The notes: a model not told the origin generated them from the sequence alone. Counted from the stretch's first letter, positions 26,010 through 35,672 are shown. The stretch: DNA of 64,000 nucleotides from Candidatus Thalassolituus haligoni (GCF_041222825.1 NZ_CP139482.1:3324001-3388000); one strand, 5' to 3'. Numbers and translations: made by a program.

Positions 26010-26024
26010 TGGCACAGTACTCGC
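26010..26024 (+). promoter_or_regulatory. Sigma-54 promoter 2
   Basis: TGGCAC with GG at 26011-26012, ten bases, GC at 26023-26024. It is preceded by TTTTAAAAAAC, as promoter 3 is by TTTAAAAAGT. Start expected near 26036. Confidence 0.82.
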
Positions 26025-26035
26025 TTTATTCTGCT

Positions 26036-26190
26036 CAAGAACAAGAGCTGAAACACACAATAAAAATAATAATGTGGACTCAGCCAATCACCGACAATAA
26101 AAATAAATACCGGTGATCGAGTGTCAAACAAGAAACAGTCCGTGCTCTCACAAACCCCGCACCTGCAAAGGTGGCGGGGTTTGTTCTTTC
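26036..26190 (+). ncRNA. CrcZ-like small RNA 2
   Basis: About 155 nucleotides. Two hairpins carry A-rich loops: GCTGA (26047)/TCAGC (26080), with an inner CACA/TGTG pair, around AATAAAAATAATAA; and ATCACCG (26087)/CGGTGAT (26111), seven perfect pairs, around ACAATAAAAATAAATAC. A linker GAGTGTCAAACAAGAA and terminator follow, closely alike to the matching part of small RNA 1 (GAGTGTCAGAACAAGAA). The two therefore arose by duplication. Predicted Hfq/Crc decoy. Confidence 0.75.
26153..26190 (+). terminator. Terminator of small RNA 2
   Basis: AACCCCGCACCT, GCAA loop, AGGTGGCGGGGTT, then TGTTCTTTC. Same as in small RNA 1 except for the loop. Confidence 0.85.
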
Positions 26191-26584
26191 TGGCGTTCTG
26201 CCAACGCCTCCTTGCAGACCAGCATCCAAACGCCTGCTATCTACCAATACCTACCAATACCTATCAATACCTATCAAGCGTTAGCGCTGGGTTTCTCGTC
26301 CGCTCTGTCAGAAATGATGGATACCCGATGCATCCACACACAACATCTCAGTTCAGTTTCGTTGTCTCAAACCACTGCCTGCTCCTATCTGTGGGCTATT
26401 GGCATATTGAGCACACTCCTGGCGGTTCACTCTGTTGCATCGCCAGGTCTGCTTTGGCCGCTGGCGTCCGCAATTACCACACAGCCAGCTTCACGACAGT
26501 CTTTAGACCAAAACATTCACACAGGCAAAAAAGTCTTTTCATTCAGGTATATTTATGGCTCAAAAAATCCCCTTTGGCTCAAAG
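26191..26584. other. Spacer between small RNA 2 and the small RNA 3 enhancer
   Basis: About 390 bases without a convincing gene. A short direct repeat ACCAATACCT/ATCAATACCT (26240-26275) is present. Reading frames of up to 189 codons cross this stretch but have no ribosome site, run through the small RNA elements and show no protein-like pattern. Confidence 0.5.
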
Positions 26585-26633
26585 TGTTACCTCGCACACA
26601 CTCTGTTACCTAAGACCTCGAAAGCGGGTAACA
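26585..26633 (+). promoter_or_regulatory. TGTTAC/TGTTAC/GTAACA triad upstream of small RNA 3
   Basis: TGTTAC at 26585 and 26604 (19 bases apart) and GTAACA at 26628 (24 further), with the last site about 73 bases before the promoter, as in small RNA 2. Likely CbrB enhancer. Confidence 0.65.
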
Positions 26634-26705
26634 ATCTGGGCCAGCCCCCCTCATAAAAATCCTGGAAAATTCGTAACTAATTGTTTTTAAATGACTTTAA
26701 AAAGT

Positions 26706-26720
26706 TGGCACAGCACCTGC
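26706..26720 (+). promoter_or_regulatory. Sigma-54 promoter 3
   Basis: TGGCACAGCACCTGC: GG at 26707-26708, ten bases, GC at 26719-26720. Start expected near 26732. Confidence 0.85.
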
Positions 26721-26731
26721 TTTAGTAAGAT

Positions 26732-27006
26732 CATGAAGCGCAGCAAACAATAAAAATAACAAGCAAGGCACTTCACGCAGATGACAATAAAAATAACTTC
26801 CATCTGCAGCGGCAACTCTCGACAACAAAAATAACAAGAGAGGCGCCCCATCGGCTGTTTCGAATGACTGGTCTCGCTGATAAAAATAACAACAGGCGAT
26901 ACTGAATATTCAAAAGAGCGGATACCCAGTCCGAGTGTTGAGGGACACAAGAAGAATAAAAATAAGGGCCTCCCAGTAAAAGCCGCCATTGTGCGGCTTT
27001 TTTATT
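26732..27006 (+). ncRNA. crcZ: CrcZ-like small RNA 3 (longest, five A-rich motifs)
   Basis: About 275 nucleotides directly upstream of pcnB, the position of crcZ in Pseudomonas. Five AATAAAAATAA-type motifs start near 26747, 26783, 26825, 26880 and 26954. Four sit in hairpin loops: GCAGATG (26777)/CATCTGC (26801), CTCTC (26816)/GAGAG (26838), TCGCTG (26874)/CAGGCGA (26893), and GAGG (26940)/CCTC (26969). Each matches the AAnAAnAA element recognised by Hfq with Crc. By analogy it is transcribed by sigma-54 and CbrB when good carbon sources run out, and it titrates Hfq/Crc away from mRNAs. Confidence 0.85.
26978..27006 (+). terminator. Terminator of small RNA 3
   Basis: AAAAGCCGC, CATTGT loop, GCGGCTTTTTTATT. 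Strong stem with a U-run. Confidence 0.9.
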
Positions 27007-27089
27007 GCCTGTCGGACGGATTGATTTATCAATTGTTGCGGACACTGCTAAACTCCGCCCTTCGTTGCGAGTAACCAAACTGAGCATCA

Positions 27090-28442
27090 GTGAAGCGCCT
27101 AACCAATTTTATCAAAAACATCCTTCAGTCCGACGACGTTGTTGCCAACGCCGCGCCTTCCGCCAACCTGCGTATTATCAGCCGCGATGATCACAGCATC
27201 AGCCGTAGCCAGATCAGCGATGCGGCACTGAAGGTATTGTATCGACTGCATAACGCCGGTCACGAAGCCCTGCTGGTCGGCGGCGGTGTCCGAGACACTC
27301 TGCTCGGCCTCTCCCCCAAGGATTTTGACGTCGCGACCGACGCCACCCCGGAGCAAGTCAATCAGCTATTTCGTAATTCCCGCCTGATTGGACGCCGGTT
27401 CAAGCTGGTGCATGTGGTGTTCGGCCGGGAAGTGATCGAAGTTGCGACGTTCCGCGCACCACCGACCGATGAGCACTCCAGTAAAGTCGCCTCGACCGGC
27501 GATCAGGGCATGATTCTGCGGGATAACGTCTTCGGCAACCGTGAAGAAGACGCTTTGCGGCGCGACTTCACCGTCAATGCGCTGTATTACAACATTGCGG
27601 ATTTCAGTGTCTATTCCTACGCCGGGGGCTGGGATGACTTGCAACATCGCCAGTTACGCCTGATCGGTGACCCGGAAACGCGCTACCGAGAAGATCCGGT
27701 GCGGATGCTGCGGGCGATCCGATTTATGGGGAAACTCGATTTTTCGCTGGAACCTGCCACCGCGGCACCGATCCCCATGCTGGCACCCTTGCTGGAACAA
27801 ATACCGGCTGCGCGACTGTTTGATGAGTTGCTGAAACTGTTCCTGGCAGGCAAGGCACTGGTCACCCTGCAATTACTGCGTGAATACGGTTTGCTGGGGC
27901 ATATTTTTCCGGCAACAGAACAGTGTCTGCAAGCCGAAGAACTGGCTCGTAACATTGCCGAAAACACCATGCGTAACACCGACTTGCGCATTCAGGCAGG
28001 TAAATCCGTCACGCCGTATTTTTTCCTTGCCGCGCTGCTTTGGCCAGCACTGGTCAGAATGCAAAAGGAATTTGAAGATTCCGGACTGGCACCACACCCG
28101 GCGTTACAAAAAGCCGCCGACCGGATTCTGTCCCAGCAAATTCGCCACACAGCTATTCCCAAGCGTTTCTCTATTCCGATGCGCGAAATCTGGGAACTGC
28201 AGTTACGTCTGCCCAAAATTCAAAGCCGCAAGGCCAAAGAACTGCTGGAACACCCGCGTTTCCGCGCAGCTTATGATTTTCTGCTGCTGCGTGAACAGTC
28301 TGGTGAAGACCTGCAAGGCGTGGGTGACTGGTGGACTGACTTGCAAAAGCGTGAAGGCGTGCCCGACTCGTCACGCCAGGCCTATCGGGATGACCCCCCA
28401 CGTAAACGCCGTCGTCGCAGTAACGCTCCCCGCCGTCCATGA
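27090..28442 (+). CDS. pcnB: Poly(A) polymerase I
   Basis: A 450-residue class II nucleotidyltransferase that adds 3' poly(A) tails to RNA and so promotes its decay. The catalytic head is LVGGGVRDTLLGLSPKDFDVATDATPEQV near residues 60-90, with the D-x-D pair in DFDVA. RREEDALRRDFTVNALYYN and GDPETRYREDPVRMLRAIRF follow, and the C-terminal basic tail (KRRRRSNAPRR) distinguishes it from cca. The start is GTG at 27090 with a weak ribosome site. Overlaps folK by four bases. Confidence 0.94.
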   Translation: MKRLTNFIKNILQSDDVVANAAPSANLRIISRDDHSISRSQISDAALKVLYRLHNAGHEALLVGGGVRDTLLGLSPKDFDVATDATPEQVNQLFRNSRLIGRRFKLVHVVFGREVIEVATFRAPPTDEHSSKVASTGDQGMILRDNVFGNREEDALRRDFTVNALYYNIADFSVYSYAGGWDDLQHRQLRLIGDPETRYREDPVRMLRAIRFMGKLDFSLEPATAAPIPMLAPLLEQIPAARLFDELLKLFLAGKALVTLQLLREYGLLGHIFPATEQCLQAEELARNIAENTMRNTDLRIQAGKSVTPYFFLAALLWPALVRMQKEFEDSGLAPHPALQKAADRILSQQIRHTAIPKRFSIPMREIWELQLRLPKIQSRKAKELLEHPRFRAAYDFLLLREQSGEDLQGVGDWWTDLQKREGVPDSSRQAYRDDPPRKRRRRSNAPRRP

Positions 28443-28975
28443 CAGCGGTCACTTGCTATCTGGGGCTGGGTGCTAATCTTGACCAGCCCGATCAGCAACT
28501 GCGGCAGGCACTGCTTGCTCTGAACAGCACCCCTGGTATCAAACTGACCGGCTGGTCGTCATTTTACCGCAGCAAGCCAGTAGGGCCGCAAGACCAACCG
28601 GATTATGTCAATGCGGTTGCCCAAATAAGCACTACCCTCGCACCACTGGACTTGCTCGATCAGTTACAAGCCATCGAACAACATCAGGGCCGTGTACGAT
28701 TACGGCGCTGGGGTGAGCGCACTCTGGATCTCGATCTTCTGCTGTACGCCAATCAGCCAATCCAACACCCACGCCTGACGGTTCCCCATGTCGAAATGTG
28801 CAACCGCCTGTTTGTTATTCAGCCGTTGGCCGAGCTGGTTCCTGATTGTCATCTTCCTGATGGCACTCCCGTCCATGCGATATTAAGTACACTGGCCGGA
28901 CAAGACGAACTCATAACCATCCCCACACCAACACGTCTGGAGCTGCTGCCGCAAGCCCCTGCGGTGGACTCCTGA
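28439..28975 (+). CDS. folK: 2-amino-4-hydroxy-6-hydroxymethyldihydropteridine diphosphokinase
   Basis: A 178-residue HPPK that transfers pyrophosphate from ATP to the pterin in folate synthesis. Signature YLGLGANL at the start, FYRSKPVGPQDQPDYVNAV in the middle and RWGERTLDLDLLLY near residue 100 with the two metal-binding aspartates. ATGA overlap with pcnB. It is one of two folK genes in this window; the other (62869-63387) lies in the folB cluster, and the two are clearly diverged. Confidence 0.94.
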   Translation: MTAVTCYLGLGANLDQPDQQLRQALLALNSTPGIKLTGWSSFYRSKPVGPQDQPDYVNAVAQISTTLAPLDLLDQLQAIEQHQGRVRLRRWGERTLDLDLLLYANQPIQHPRLTVPHVEMCNRLFVIQPLAELVPDCHLPDGTPVHAILSTLAGQDELITIPTPTRLELLPQAPAVDS

Positions 28976-29141
28976 TTATGTATTCCTGGACGACCCTTGA
29001 GTAGCCTACCCGTCAAAAAATGTGCAGCAGGATCGAGTCACCCTTGCCTGCCAACGAAAATTGTTCGGGCAATATTGACTTATGCTCACCAATCCGCACC
29101 ATTAGCGACCTGAAAGTGGCTTGTCCACACGGGAGTAGCAG

Positions 29142-29948
29142 ATGAATCCAGTAACAATTCGCTCACTACAGGCGTACAAGTCACAGCAACAGACGTTTGC
29201 TGTGATAACCGCCTACGACGCGACCCTCGCACAACTGGCCGCCGATGCAGGCATTGAAGCTCTGCTGGTCGGGGACTCCCTTGGCATGGTATTGCAAGGG
29301 CAAGACAGCACCCTGCCAGTCACTCTGGCTGATATGGTTTATCACACCCGCTGCGTGGCCAATGGCAACCGCCGGGCACAACGCCCGGCGCTGATCATGA
29401 CCGACCTGCCATTTATGAGCTATGGCACCCTGGAGCAAGGACTGGCTAGCGCCCGAGAGGTGATGCAGGCCGGTGCGCATATGGTCAAAGTGGAAGGTGA
29501 CCGATGGCTGGTGCCGCTGGTAACCAGCCTGGCGCAACAGGGCGTTCCAGTCTGTGCTCATTTGGGACTGACCCCACAATCGGTCAACAAGCTCGGAGGT
29601 TATCGAGTACAGGGCCGTGATCAGTCCCATGCTGACACCATGGTGGATGCAGCGGTGGCGCTGGTCGAGGCCGGTGCTGACATGATTCTGCTGGAATGCG
29701 TTCCTGCTGATCTGGGCCAACGTATCACCGCCGCCGTGACGGTACCGGTTATCGGTATTGGTGCCGGTGCCGCAACCGATTCCCAGGTTCTGGTGATGCA
29801 CGACATGCTGGGGCTGAACCCCAACCATGTGCCGAAATTTGTCAAAAACTTTGCCACTTCAGGGCGTACCGTGAATGAAGCTCTGGCGGCCTACAATGAC
29901 GAAGTCAAGGCACGTACTTTCCCCGGCCCGGAACACGAGTTCGCCTGA
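29142..29948 (+). CDS. panB: 3-methyl-2-oxobutanoate hydroxymethyltransferase
   Basis: A 268-residue TIM-barrel enzyme, first step of pantothenate synthesis (ketopantoate from ketoisovalerate and methylenetetrahydrofolate). Landmarks: [13 protein letters not shown] near residue 40 with the metal-binding aspartate, [17 protein letters not shown] near 115, and [20 protein letters not shown] near 205 with the catalytic glutamate in LLECVP before it. GGGAG upstream. TGATG overlap with panC. Length as in E. coli (264). Confidence 0.96.
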   Translation: MNPVTIRSLQAYKSQQQTFAVITAYDATLAQLAADAGIEALLVGDSLGMVLQGQDSTLPVTLADMVYHTRCVANGNRRAQRPALIMTDLPFMSYGTLEQGLASAREVMQAGAHMVKVEGDRWLVPLVTSLAQQGVPVCAHLGLTPQSVNKLGGYRVQGRDQSHADTMVDAAVALVEAGADMILLECVPADLGQRITAAVTVPVIGIGAGAATDSQVLVMHDMLGLNPNHVPKFVKNFATSGRTVNEALAAYNDEVKARTFPGPEHEFA

Positions 29949-30835
29949 TGCCCAGTACTTCAATGATCACCGTACATACCGTTACCGCCCTGCGCGAGCA
30001 GGTATGGGCCGCCAAGGCGTCAGGCCGCAAGATTGGCTTTGTGCCCACCATGGGCAACCTGCACCGGGGTCATATCAGCCTGATTGACGCCGCCCGCGAC
30101 CGTGGCTGTTTTGTCGTCGCCAGCATTTTTGTCAATCCATTACAGTTCAACGACCCCGCCGATCTGGAACGTTATCCGCGCACTCTGGAAGCAGATCGTC
30201 AGCAACTGGTCGATGCCCGTTGCGATCTGCTGTTTGCTCCGAATGTGGTCGAGATGTATCCACAAGGGCAGACGCTTCACACCAGCGTGCAGGTTCCTGG
30301 CGTATCTGCCGGGTTATGCGGCGGCAGTCGTCCTGGCCACTTTGATGGTGTCGCAACGGTAGTGGCCAAACTTTTTAATATGGTCCAACCCGATCTGGCC
30401 TTTTTTGGCGAGAAAGATTTCCAGCAGGTTGCGGTGATTCGCAAGATGATCAATGACCTGAACATGCCCGTCGCACTGGTGCCCGTGCCCACCGCCAGAG
30501 CCGACGACGGCCTCGCCCTGAGTTCACGGAACGGCTACCTGAGCGATGCAGAACGACAGGCTGCGCCAGCGCTTTACCGCACCCTGACACGGATTGCACA
30601 GGGCCTGCAGGCGGGCGAAGCATTACCCACCTTGCTGGCCAATGCCGACGATGAACTGCAGCAATACGGCTTCACCAAAGACTATATCGAGATCCGTCAT
30701 GCCGACACATTGGCGGAACTCGACACCACCGAGCTGACCAAAACGGCCAGAATTGTCATTCTGGCAGCAGCGCTACTCGGTAAGGCCCGACTTATCGATA
30801 ATATTTTGGTGTCGTTGAATACAGATTTTGATTAG
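29948..30835 (+). CDS. panC: Pantothenate synthetase
   Basis: A 295-residue enzyme joining pantoate and beta-alanine with ATP. The nucleotidyltransferase motif [17 protein letters not shown] is near residue 30, followed by [26 protein letters not shown] and the KMSKS-like [10 protein letters not shown] near residue 190. The first ATG overlaps the panB stop (TGATG); a second ATG six codons later is also possible. Contiguous with panB and followed by panD. Confidence 0.96.
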   Translation: MPSTSMITVHTVTALREQVWAAKASGRKIGFVPTMGNLHRGHISLIDAARDRGCFVVASIFVNPLQFNDPADLERYPRTLEADRQQLVDARCDLLFAPNVVEMYPQGQTLHTSVQVPGVSAGLCGGSRPGHFDGVATVVAKLFNMVQPDLAFFGEKDFQQVAVIRKMINDLNMPVALVPVPTARADDGLALSSRNGYLSDAERQAAPALYRTLTRIAQGLQAGEALPTLLANADDELQQYGFTKDYIEIRHADTLAELDTTELTKTARIVILAAALLGKARLIDNILVSLNTDFD

Positions 30836-30952
30836 GGCATACTCTCGCCCCCTTCCGTTGGTCGTACAATTATTGTTCGATCAGACGAGGGAAATCCCCG
30901 GTATCGGCGTCTTGATGAGTACGCCGAACCGCAGTACAAACAAGGGGTTACC

Positions 30953-31333
30953 ATGCAATCCATTATGCTGAAAGCCAAACTTCATCAGGCTCGTGTTACA
31001 CACTCCGTGCTTGATTATGAAGGTTCTTGCGCCATCGACGGTTCACTGTTGGATCTCGCGGGTATGCGTGAATTTGAACAGATCCAGATCTACAACATCG
31101 ACAACGGAAACCGTTTCACCACCTATATCATCCGCGCCGAAGACGGCTCTGGCATGATTTCGGTCAATGGTGCAGCGGCCCGCCTTGCCGGTGTTGGCGA
31201 CCGGATCATCATCTGTGCCTTTGGCAATTACGATGAAAGTGAACTGGCAACGTTCAAACCCAAAATGGTGTACATCAACGCCGATAACACCGTCAGTCAT
31301 ACCAGCTTCGATATTCCTGTACAGGTTGTCTGA
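30953..31333 (+). CDS. panD: Aspartate 1-decarboxylase
   Basis: A 126-residue pyruvoyl enzyme making beta-alanine for pantothenate. The self-cleavage site Gly24-Ser25 is intact in [34 protein letters not shown] and the last IPVQVV match the family. It depends on PanZ/PanM in enterics; that partner is not seen here. AAGGGG upstream. Separated from panC by 117 bases, so it may have its own promoter. Confidence 0.96.
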   Translation: MQSIMLKAKLHQARVTHSVLDYEGSCAIDGSLLDLAGMREFEQIQIYNIDNGNRFTTYIIRAEDGSGMISVNGAAARLAGVGDRIIICAFGNYDESELATFKPKMVYINADNTVSHTSFDIPVQVV

Positions 31334-31340
31334 CCTGTCC

Positions 31341-31370
31341 GGCCACCACCCCGTGGTGGCCGATTCTTCC
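31341..31370 (+). terminator. Hairpin after panD
   Basis: GGCCACCA (31341-31348)/TGGTGGCC (31354-31361) followed by GATTCTTCCCC. A strong stem but a weak T-run, so termination may be partial. Confidence 0.5.
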
Positions 31371-31481
31371 CCTATCCCTATCCGCCCAGATCACTCACAA
31401 AACGGACAATCCTAACTTTTGCTGACGGTGAACCGGTTCCGTATACTGCCTGCCGACCATACGGATATTGAAGGAAGCGTT

Positions 31482-33140
31482 ATGACCCTGGCCAGTAGCC
31501 TGACCCAGTCTGAAAGCTGGAAAACTCTGGAACGCCACTACGGCGAGATTAAAGATCAGCACATGCTCGATTGGTTTGCTACTGACCCCAATCGTTTCGA
31601 AGATTTTCATCTCAGCGCTGCAGGCCTGAGTCTCGACTTTTCCAAAAACCGCGCCACCCGCGACACCCTGCACTACCTGCTGCAACTGGCCAACGAACGC
31701 GAGCTGCCTGCCCAGATCAACGCCATGTTCGAAGGCGAAGCGATTAACCGCAGCGAAAACCGTCCGGCATTACACACCGCGTTACGGAATTTCAGCGACC
31801 GCCAGATCATGGTCGACGGCAGCGACATCATGCCGGAGATTCGCGATACCGTGCATCGGATGGAAGAGTTCTGCTGGAAGATTCGTCGTAATCAATGGCG
31901 CGGCTACAACAATGCGCCGTTCACCGATGTCGTCTCGATTGGTATTGGTGGCTCCTTTCTGGGGCCAAAGCTGGCATCCAGTGCGCTCAAGCCCTACTGG
32001 GACAGCGGCCTGAACGTGCATTACCTGGCCAACATTGATGGCACTCACATTACCGAGATTCTCAAACGCCTGAATCCGGCCACCACGCTGTTTATCATCC
32101 AGTCGAAATCCTTTGGCACCCAGGAAACCCTGAAAAACGCCCTTGCTTGCCGTCAATGGTTCCTCAGCAACGGTGGCTGCGAAGAATATCTGGCCAAACA
32201 CTTTACGGCAGTCTCTTCCAACGTTGAAAAAGCCGTGGAATTCGGCATTGCCGAAGAAAATATTTTCCCGATGTGGGACTGGGTTGGCGGTCGCTACTCA
32301 CTCTGGTCGGCCATTGGTCTGCCACTGGCGCTGGCCATTGGTATCGACAACTTCCGCGACATGCTGCGCGGTGCCCACCAGATGGATGAACACTTCCGCA
32401 CCGCACCACTGGCGCAAAACATGCCGGTGATCATGGCCTTGCTGGGTGTCTGGTACGTCAACTTTTTTGGCGTCAATTCCCACGCCATCTTGCCGTACGA
32501 CCACTATTTGCGCAGCCTGCCTGCGCATCTGCAGCAACTCGACATGGAAAGTAATGGCAAATCCGTCACCCTCGACGGTCGCCGGGTCGACTACCACACC
32601 GGCCCGGTCATCTGGGGCGGTGTAGGTACCAACGGCCAACACGCCTTCCACCAGCTGCTGCATCAAGGCACCCATTTCTCCCCTTGCGACTTCATCATGC
32701 CGATGTGCAGTCACAACCCGATCGATAACTTCCATGCGATGCTGGTCTCCAACTGTCTTAGCCAGAGCCAGGCGTTACTGCAAGGCAAAACCGAACAGCA
32801 AGCCATCGACGAACTGATCGCCGACGGCAAGAGCGAAGCAGAAGCCATGGTACTGGCACGCCAGAAAGTCATTACCGGCAACCGCCCAAGCAACACACTC
32901 TACTTCCCCAAGGCCAAACCCCAAACCGTCGGTGCCCTGATTGCACTTTACGAGCACAAGGTTGCTGCCCAGGGCATGATCTGGGGCGTTAACTCCTTTG
33001 ATCAATGGGGCGTTGAACTGGGCAAAAAATTGGGTAACAAAGTGCTGGAGGCGCTGGAGTCCGATCGTATTCCAGACGCGTTTGATGGCTCCACCAATGG
33101 CCTGATTCGCGCCTTCCACGCCATGCAGTCGAAACTCTGA
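31482..33140 (+). CDS. pgi: Glucose-6-phosphate isomerase
   Basis: A 552-residue glycolytic enzyme interconverting glucose-6-phosphate and fructose-6-phosphate. [14 protein letters not shown], the PGI signature [19 protein letters not shown] near residue 265, and [31 protein letters not shown] with catalytic E/H near 350-380 are all intact. The start at 31482 follows GGAAG; the in-frame codon at 31419 has no ribosome site. It ends the Pseudomonas-like block. A 11-pair hairpin (33147-33174) follows the stop. Confidence 0.96.
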   Translation: MTLASSLTQSESWKTLERHYGEIKDQHMLDWFATDPNRFEDFHLSAAGLSLDFSKNRATRDTLHYLLQLANERELPAQINAMFEGEAINRSENRPALHTALRNFSDRQIMVDGSDIMPEIRDTVHRMEEFCWKIRRNQWRGYNNAPFTDVVSIGIGGSFLGPKLASSALKPYWDSGLNVHYLANIDGTHITEILKRLNPATTLFIIQSKSFGTQETLKNALACRQWFLSNGGCEEYLAKHFTAVSSNVEKAVEFGIAEENIFPMWDWVGGRYSLWSAIGLPLALAIGIDNFRDMLRGAHQMDEHFRTAPLAQNMPVIMALLGVWYVNFFGVNSHAILPYDHYLRSLPAHLQQLDMESNGKSVTLDGRRVDYHTGPVIWGGVGTNGQHAFHQLLHQGTHFSPCDFIMPMCSHNPIDNFHAMLVSNCLSQSQALLQGKTEQQAIDELIADGKSEAEAMVLARQKVITGNRPSNTLYFPKAKPQTVGALIALYEHKVAAQGMIWGVNSFDQWGVELGKKLGNKVLEALESDRIPDAFDGSTNGLIRAFHAMQSKL

Positions 33141-33146
33141 TCGAGT

Positions 33147-33180
33147 GCAGCGCCATGCACTGTCATGGCGCTGCGATCCT
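33147..33180 (+). terminator. Hairpin after pgi
   Basis: GCAGCGCCATG (33147-33157), loop CACTGT, CATGGCGCTGC (33164-33174). Eleven perfect pairs followed by GATCCTTCCTT; the T-run is poor. Confidence 0.5.
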
Positions 33181-33310
33181 TCCTTCCCCGATATTCAAGC
33201 AACCTCTGTGGCGACAGCCACGACGGTTAACGCTAAACTGTGCGGGTTTATGTCTTCCACGACAGCTTGCCCAAGCCAGCTGAGCGTCCATATCGGAATA
33301 CCCAAAGCCT

Positions 33311-34315
33311 ATGTCACAACACTCACAGGTGATCGCCATCGAATGGCGGCAACAAACGCTGCAGTTACTCGATCAACGTATTCTTCCCCATCAGCAGCAG
33401 ATGATTGAATGCCAGACCGCCGCAGAAACGGCCAACGCCATTCGCGAGATGGTGGTTCGGGGCGCCCCGGCGATCGGCATTACGGCCGCTTATGGTATTG
33501 CGCTGGATGCCTTGGCAGGTCGCGATCTGGAAGCCGCTTACAAAGTCTTGGCCGAGTCCCGCCCAACCGCTGTTAACCTGTTCTGGGCACTGGAACGGAT
33601 GGCCGCACTAGGCACCAGCGACGGCGAACAGCTGCTGGCCGAAGCCCGGCGTATTCACGCTGAAGACATTGCCCACAATCTCGCCATGGGCCAATTCGGG
33701 GCCGAGCTATTGGGCAACAATGCAACGGTATACACCCACTGCAATACCGGCGCGCTGGCGACCGGTGGTCATGGGACAGCCCTGGGCATCATTCGCAGCG
33801 CCTGGGCCGGCGGCAAGATCAAGCATGTGTACGCCGGTGAAACCCGTCCCTGGTTACAGGGGGCCAGGCTGACTGCCTGGGAGTTGATGCAAGATAATAT
33901 TCCGGTGTCGCTGGTGTGTGATGGTGCTGCCGCGCAACTGTTCCGCCAAGGTACGGTTGATTGGGTCATTGTCGGTGCTGACCGGATTACCGCCAACGGC
34001 GATGTCGCCAATAAAATTGGTACTTACAGTCTGGCGGTATTGGCCAGACATCACGGTATGAAGTTTATGGTTGCTGCGCCCAGCACCACGTTTGACCTGA
34101 GCCTGAATTCCGGCAACGATATTCCGATTGAACAGCGCCCGATGAGCGAAGTAACCAGCCTGCAAGGCATTCAGATTGCCCCGCAAAAATGCCAGGCCAT
34201 TAACCCGTCATTCGACGTGACGCCCGCTGAGCTGATCGACGCCATCGTCACCGAACGGGGCGTGATCCATCAGCCGTCTGTCGCCACGGTTGCCGCGCTG
34301 CTGGACAGCCACTGA
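33311..34315 (+). CDS. mtnA: Methylthioribose-1-phosphate isomerase
   Basis: A 334-residue aldose-ketose isomerase of methionine salvage, related to eIF2[19 protein letters not shown] near residue 50, the catalytic cysteine in [17 protein letters not shown] near 140, and the aspartate in [24 protein letters not shown] near 225 are in place. First gene of mtnA-mtnB-mtnD-mtnC. It converts methylthioribose-1-phosphate, normally supplied by MtnK or phosphorylase MtnP, neither of which is in this window. Confidence 0.95.
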   Translation: MSQHSQVIAIEWRQQTLQLLDQRILPHQQQMIECQTAAETANAIREMVVRGAPAIGITAAYGIALDALAGRDLEAAYKVLAESRPTAVNLFWALERMAALGTSDGEQLLAEARRIHAEDIAHNLAMGQFGAELLGNNATVYTHCNTGALATGGHGTALGIIRSAWAGGKIKHVYAGETRPWLQGARLTAWELMQDNIPVSLVCDGAAAQLFRQGTVDWVIVGADRITANGDVANKIGTYSLAVLARHHGMKFMVAAPSTTFDLSLNSGNDIPIEQRPMSEVTSLQGIQIAPQKCQAINPSFDVTPAELIDAIVTERGVIHQPSVATVAALLDSH

Positions 34316-34332
34316 CGTTAACGGGAGATAGC

Positions 34333-34980
34333 ATGGCACTCGCTTTCGATTCCACGGCTTTCGATACAGCGGCATTGCAGTCCGCCGCTGCCGATCTCTG
34401 TCGCTACGGCAAACAACTGTACGACCGCGATTGGTCTCCAGCCACCAGCTCTAACTACTCGGTTCGCCTCAACGAGCACTGCTGCGCGTTGACCAGTTCT
34501 GGCAAACACAAAGGCGAACTGACCCCGGCAGATATCCTCGTGGTGAACTGGCAAGGCGAACCACTGACACCCGGAAAACCCAGTGCCGAAACCCGGTTGC
34601 ACACGCAGCTGTACGCCCGCGACCCGGCCATTGGCGCGGTGTTGCACACGCACTCCAAAGCCGCAGTGGTGTTATCGCAGATTCACCCGAACAGTGAACT
34701 GATACTTGAAGGCTGGGAGCTGTTGAAAGCCTTTGCTGGCCAAACCAGCCACGACTGCCAGATGGTCATTGCTGTTTTCGACAATGATCAGGACATCACC
34801 CGACTGGCCAACCAGGTTGAACAGCGCATGCAAACCCGCCAGCAGGGACATGCTTATCTGATTCGAGGCCACGGAGTGTATACCTGGGGCCGGGATTTGG
34901 CCGAATGCATGCGTCATCTGGAAGCACTTGAACACCTGTTCGACTACCAACTGGAACTCAAACGACTGGGGCAGCAATGA
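34333..34980 (+). CDS. mtnB: Methylthioribulose-1-phosphate dehydratase
   Basis: A 215-residue class II aldolase/adducin-family zinc enzyme, second step of the salvage branch here. DWSPATSSNYSVRL near the start, the zinc ligands in VLHTHSKAAVVLSQ near residue 100 and RGHGVYTWGRDLAE near 180 match MtnB. GGGAG precedes the ATG. It lies 17 bases after mtnA and overlaps the reading frame that leads into mtnD. Confidence 0.94.
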   Translation: MALAFDSTAFDTAALQSAAADLCRYGKQLYDRDWSPATSSNYSVRLNEHCCALTSSGKHKGELTPADILVVNWQGEPLTPGKPSAETRLHTQLYARDPAIGAVLHTHSKAAVVLSQIHPNSELILEGWELLKAFAGQTSHDCQMVIAVFDNDQDITRLANQVEQRMQTRQQGHAYLIRGHGVYTWGRDLAECMRHLEALEHLFDYQLELKRLGQQ

Positions 34981-35120
34981 AACGTCCACCGACGCCAAGG
35001 TACATCACCCGTCAAAGTCTGACGCGCAAAGACCTCCGTACCTGGAACAAGGGCAAACCCGTACGCTCGCGCCGCAGCGGTTATATGCGTGCCGAACTGG
35101 ATATGATGAAGGAGGAAGCC

Positions 35121-35672
35121 ATGAGCATCTTGCGCATTTACCCCCAACAAGAAACCACCCAACTGCTGTTTACCACCGACACGCACGATCATATTCGTGC
35201 ACGACTGCAGCAAGTCGGCGTCCGTTTTGAGCAATGGCACACCGATACCCAACTGACCCCCGGAGCCAGCCAGGAAGATGTTATCGCAGCCTACGCCGCC
35301 GATATCGACCGCCTGATCAATGAAGAAGGTTACCAGACAGTCGACGTTGTCAGCCTCAACGCAGACAATCCGAAAAAAGATGAACTGCGCCAGATTTTCC
35401 TCAGCGAACACCGTCACAGCGAAGACGAAGTGCGGTTTTTTGTTGCCGGGGAGGGCCTGTTCAGCCTGCACATAGACGACAAGGTTTACGAAGTCCTGTG
35501 CCAGCAAGGCGATTTGATCAGCGTACCGGCCAATACCCCGCACTGGTTTGATATGGGCCCGAATCCCGGATTTATCGCCATTCGACTGTTTAATAACCCG
35601 GCAGGCTGGGTTGCCAACTACACCGGCGACACCATTGCCGAGCGCTTTAATCGACTGGAAAACGGATCATGA
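35121..35672 (+). CDS. mtnD: Acireductone dioxygenase
   Basis: A 183-residue cupin metalloenzyme that cleaves acireductone to formate and the keto-acid precursor of methionine (Fe form) or off-pathway with CO (Ni form). The metal site is EHRHSEDEVRFFVAGEGLF with H-x-H and E, plus the later H in SVPANTPHWFDMG. AAGGAGG six bases before ATG 35121 fixes the start. The same frame is open back to an ATG at 34977 that overlaps the mtnB stop, which would add 48 basic residues not found in the family. Overlaps mtnC by four bases. Confidence 0.93.
   Translation: MSILRIYPQQETTQLLFTTDTHDHIRARLQQVGVRFEQWHTDTQLTPGASQEDVIAAYAADIDRLINEEGYQTVDVVSLNADNPKKDELRQIFLSEHRHSEDEVRFFVAGEGLFSLHIDDKVYEVLCQQGDLISVPANTPHWFDMGPNPGFIAIRLFNNPAGWVANYTGDTIAERFNRLENGS

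Noticed and set aside
25772..26690. Overlapping plus-strand frames of 114, 166 and 189 codons in the cbrB-pcnB gap
   Set aside because: They run through enhancers, sigma-54 promoter, hairpins and terminator of the small RNAs, lack ribosome sites and show no protein-like composition.
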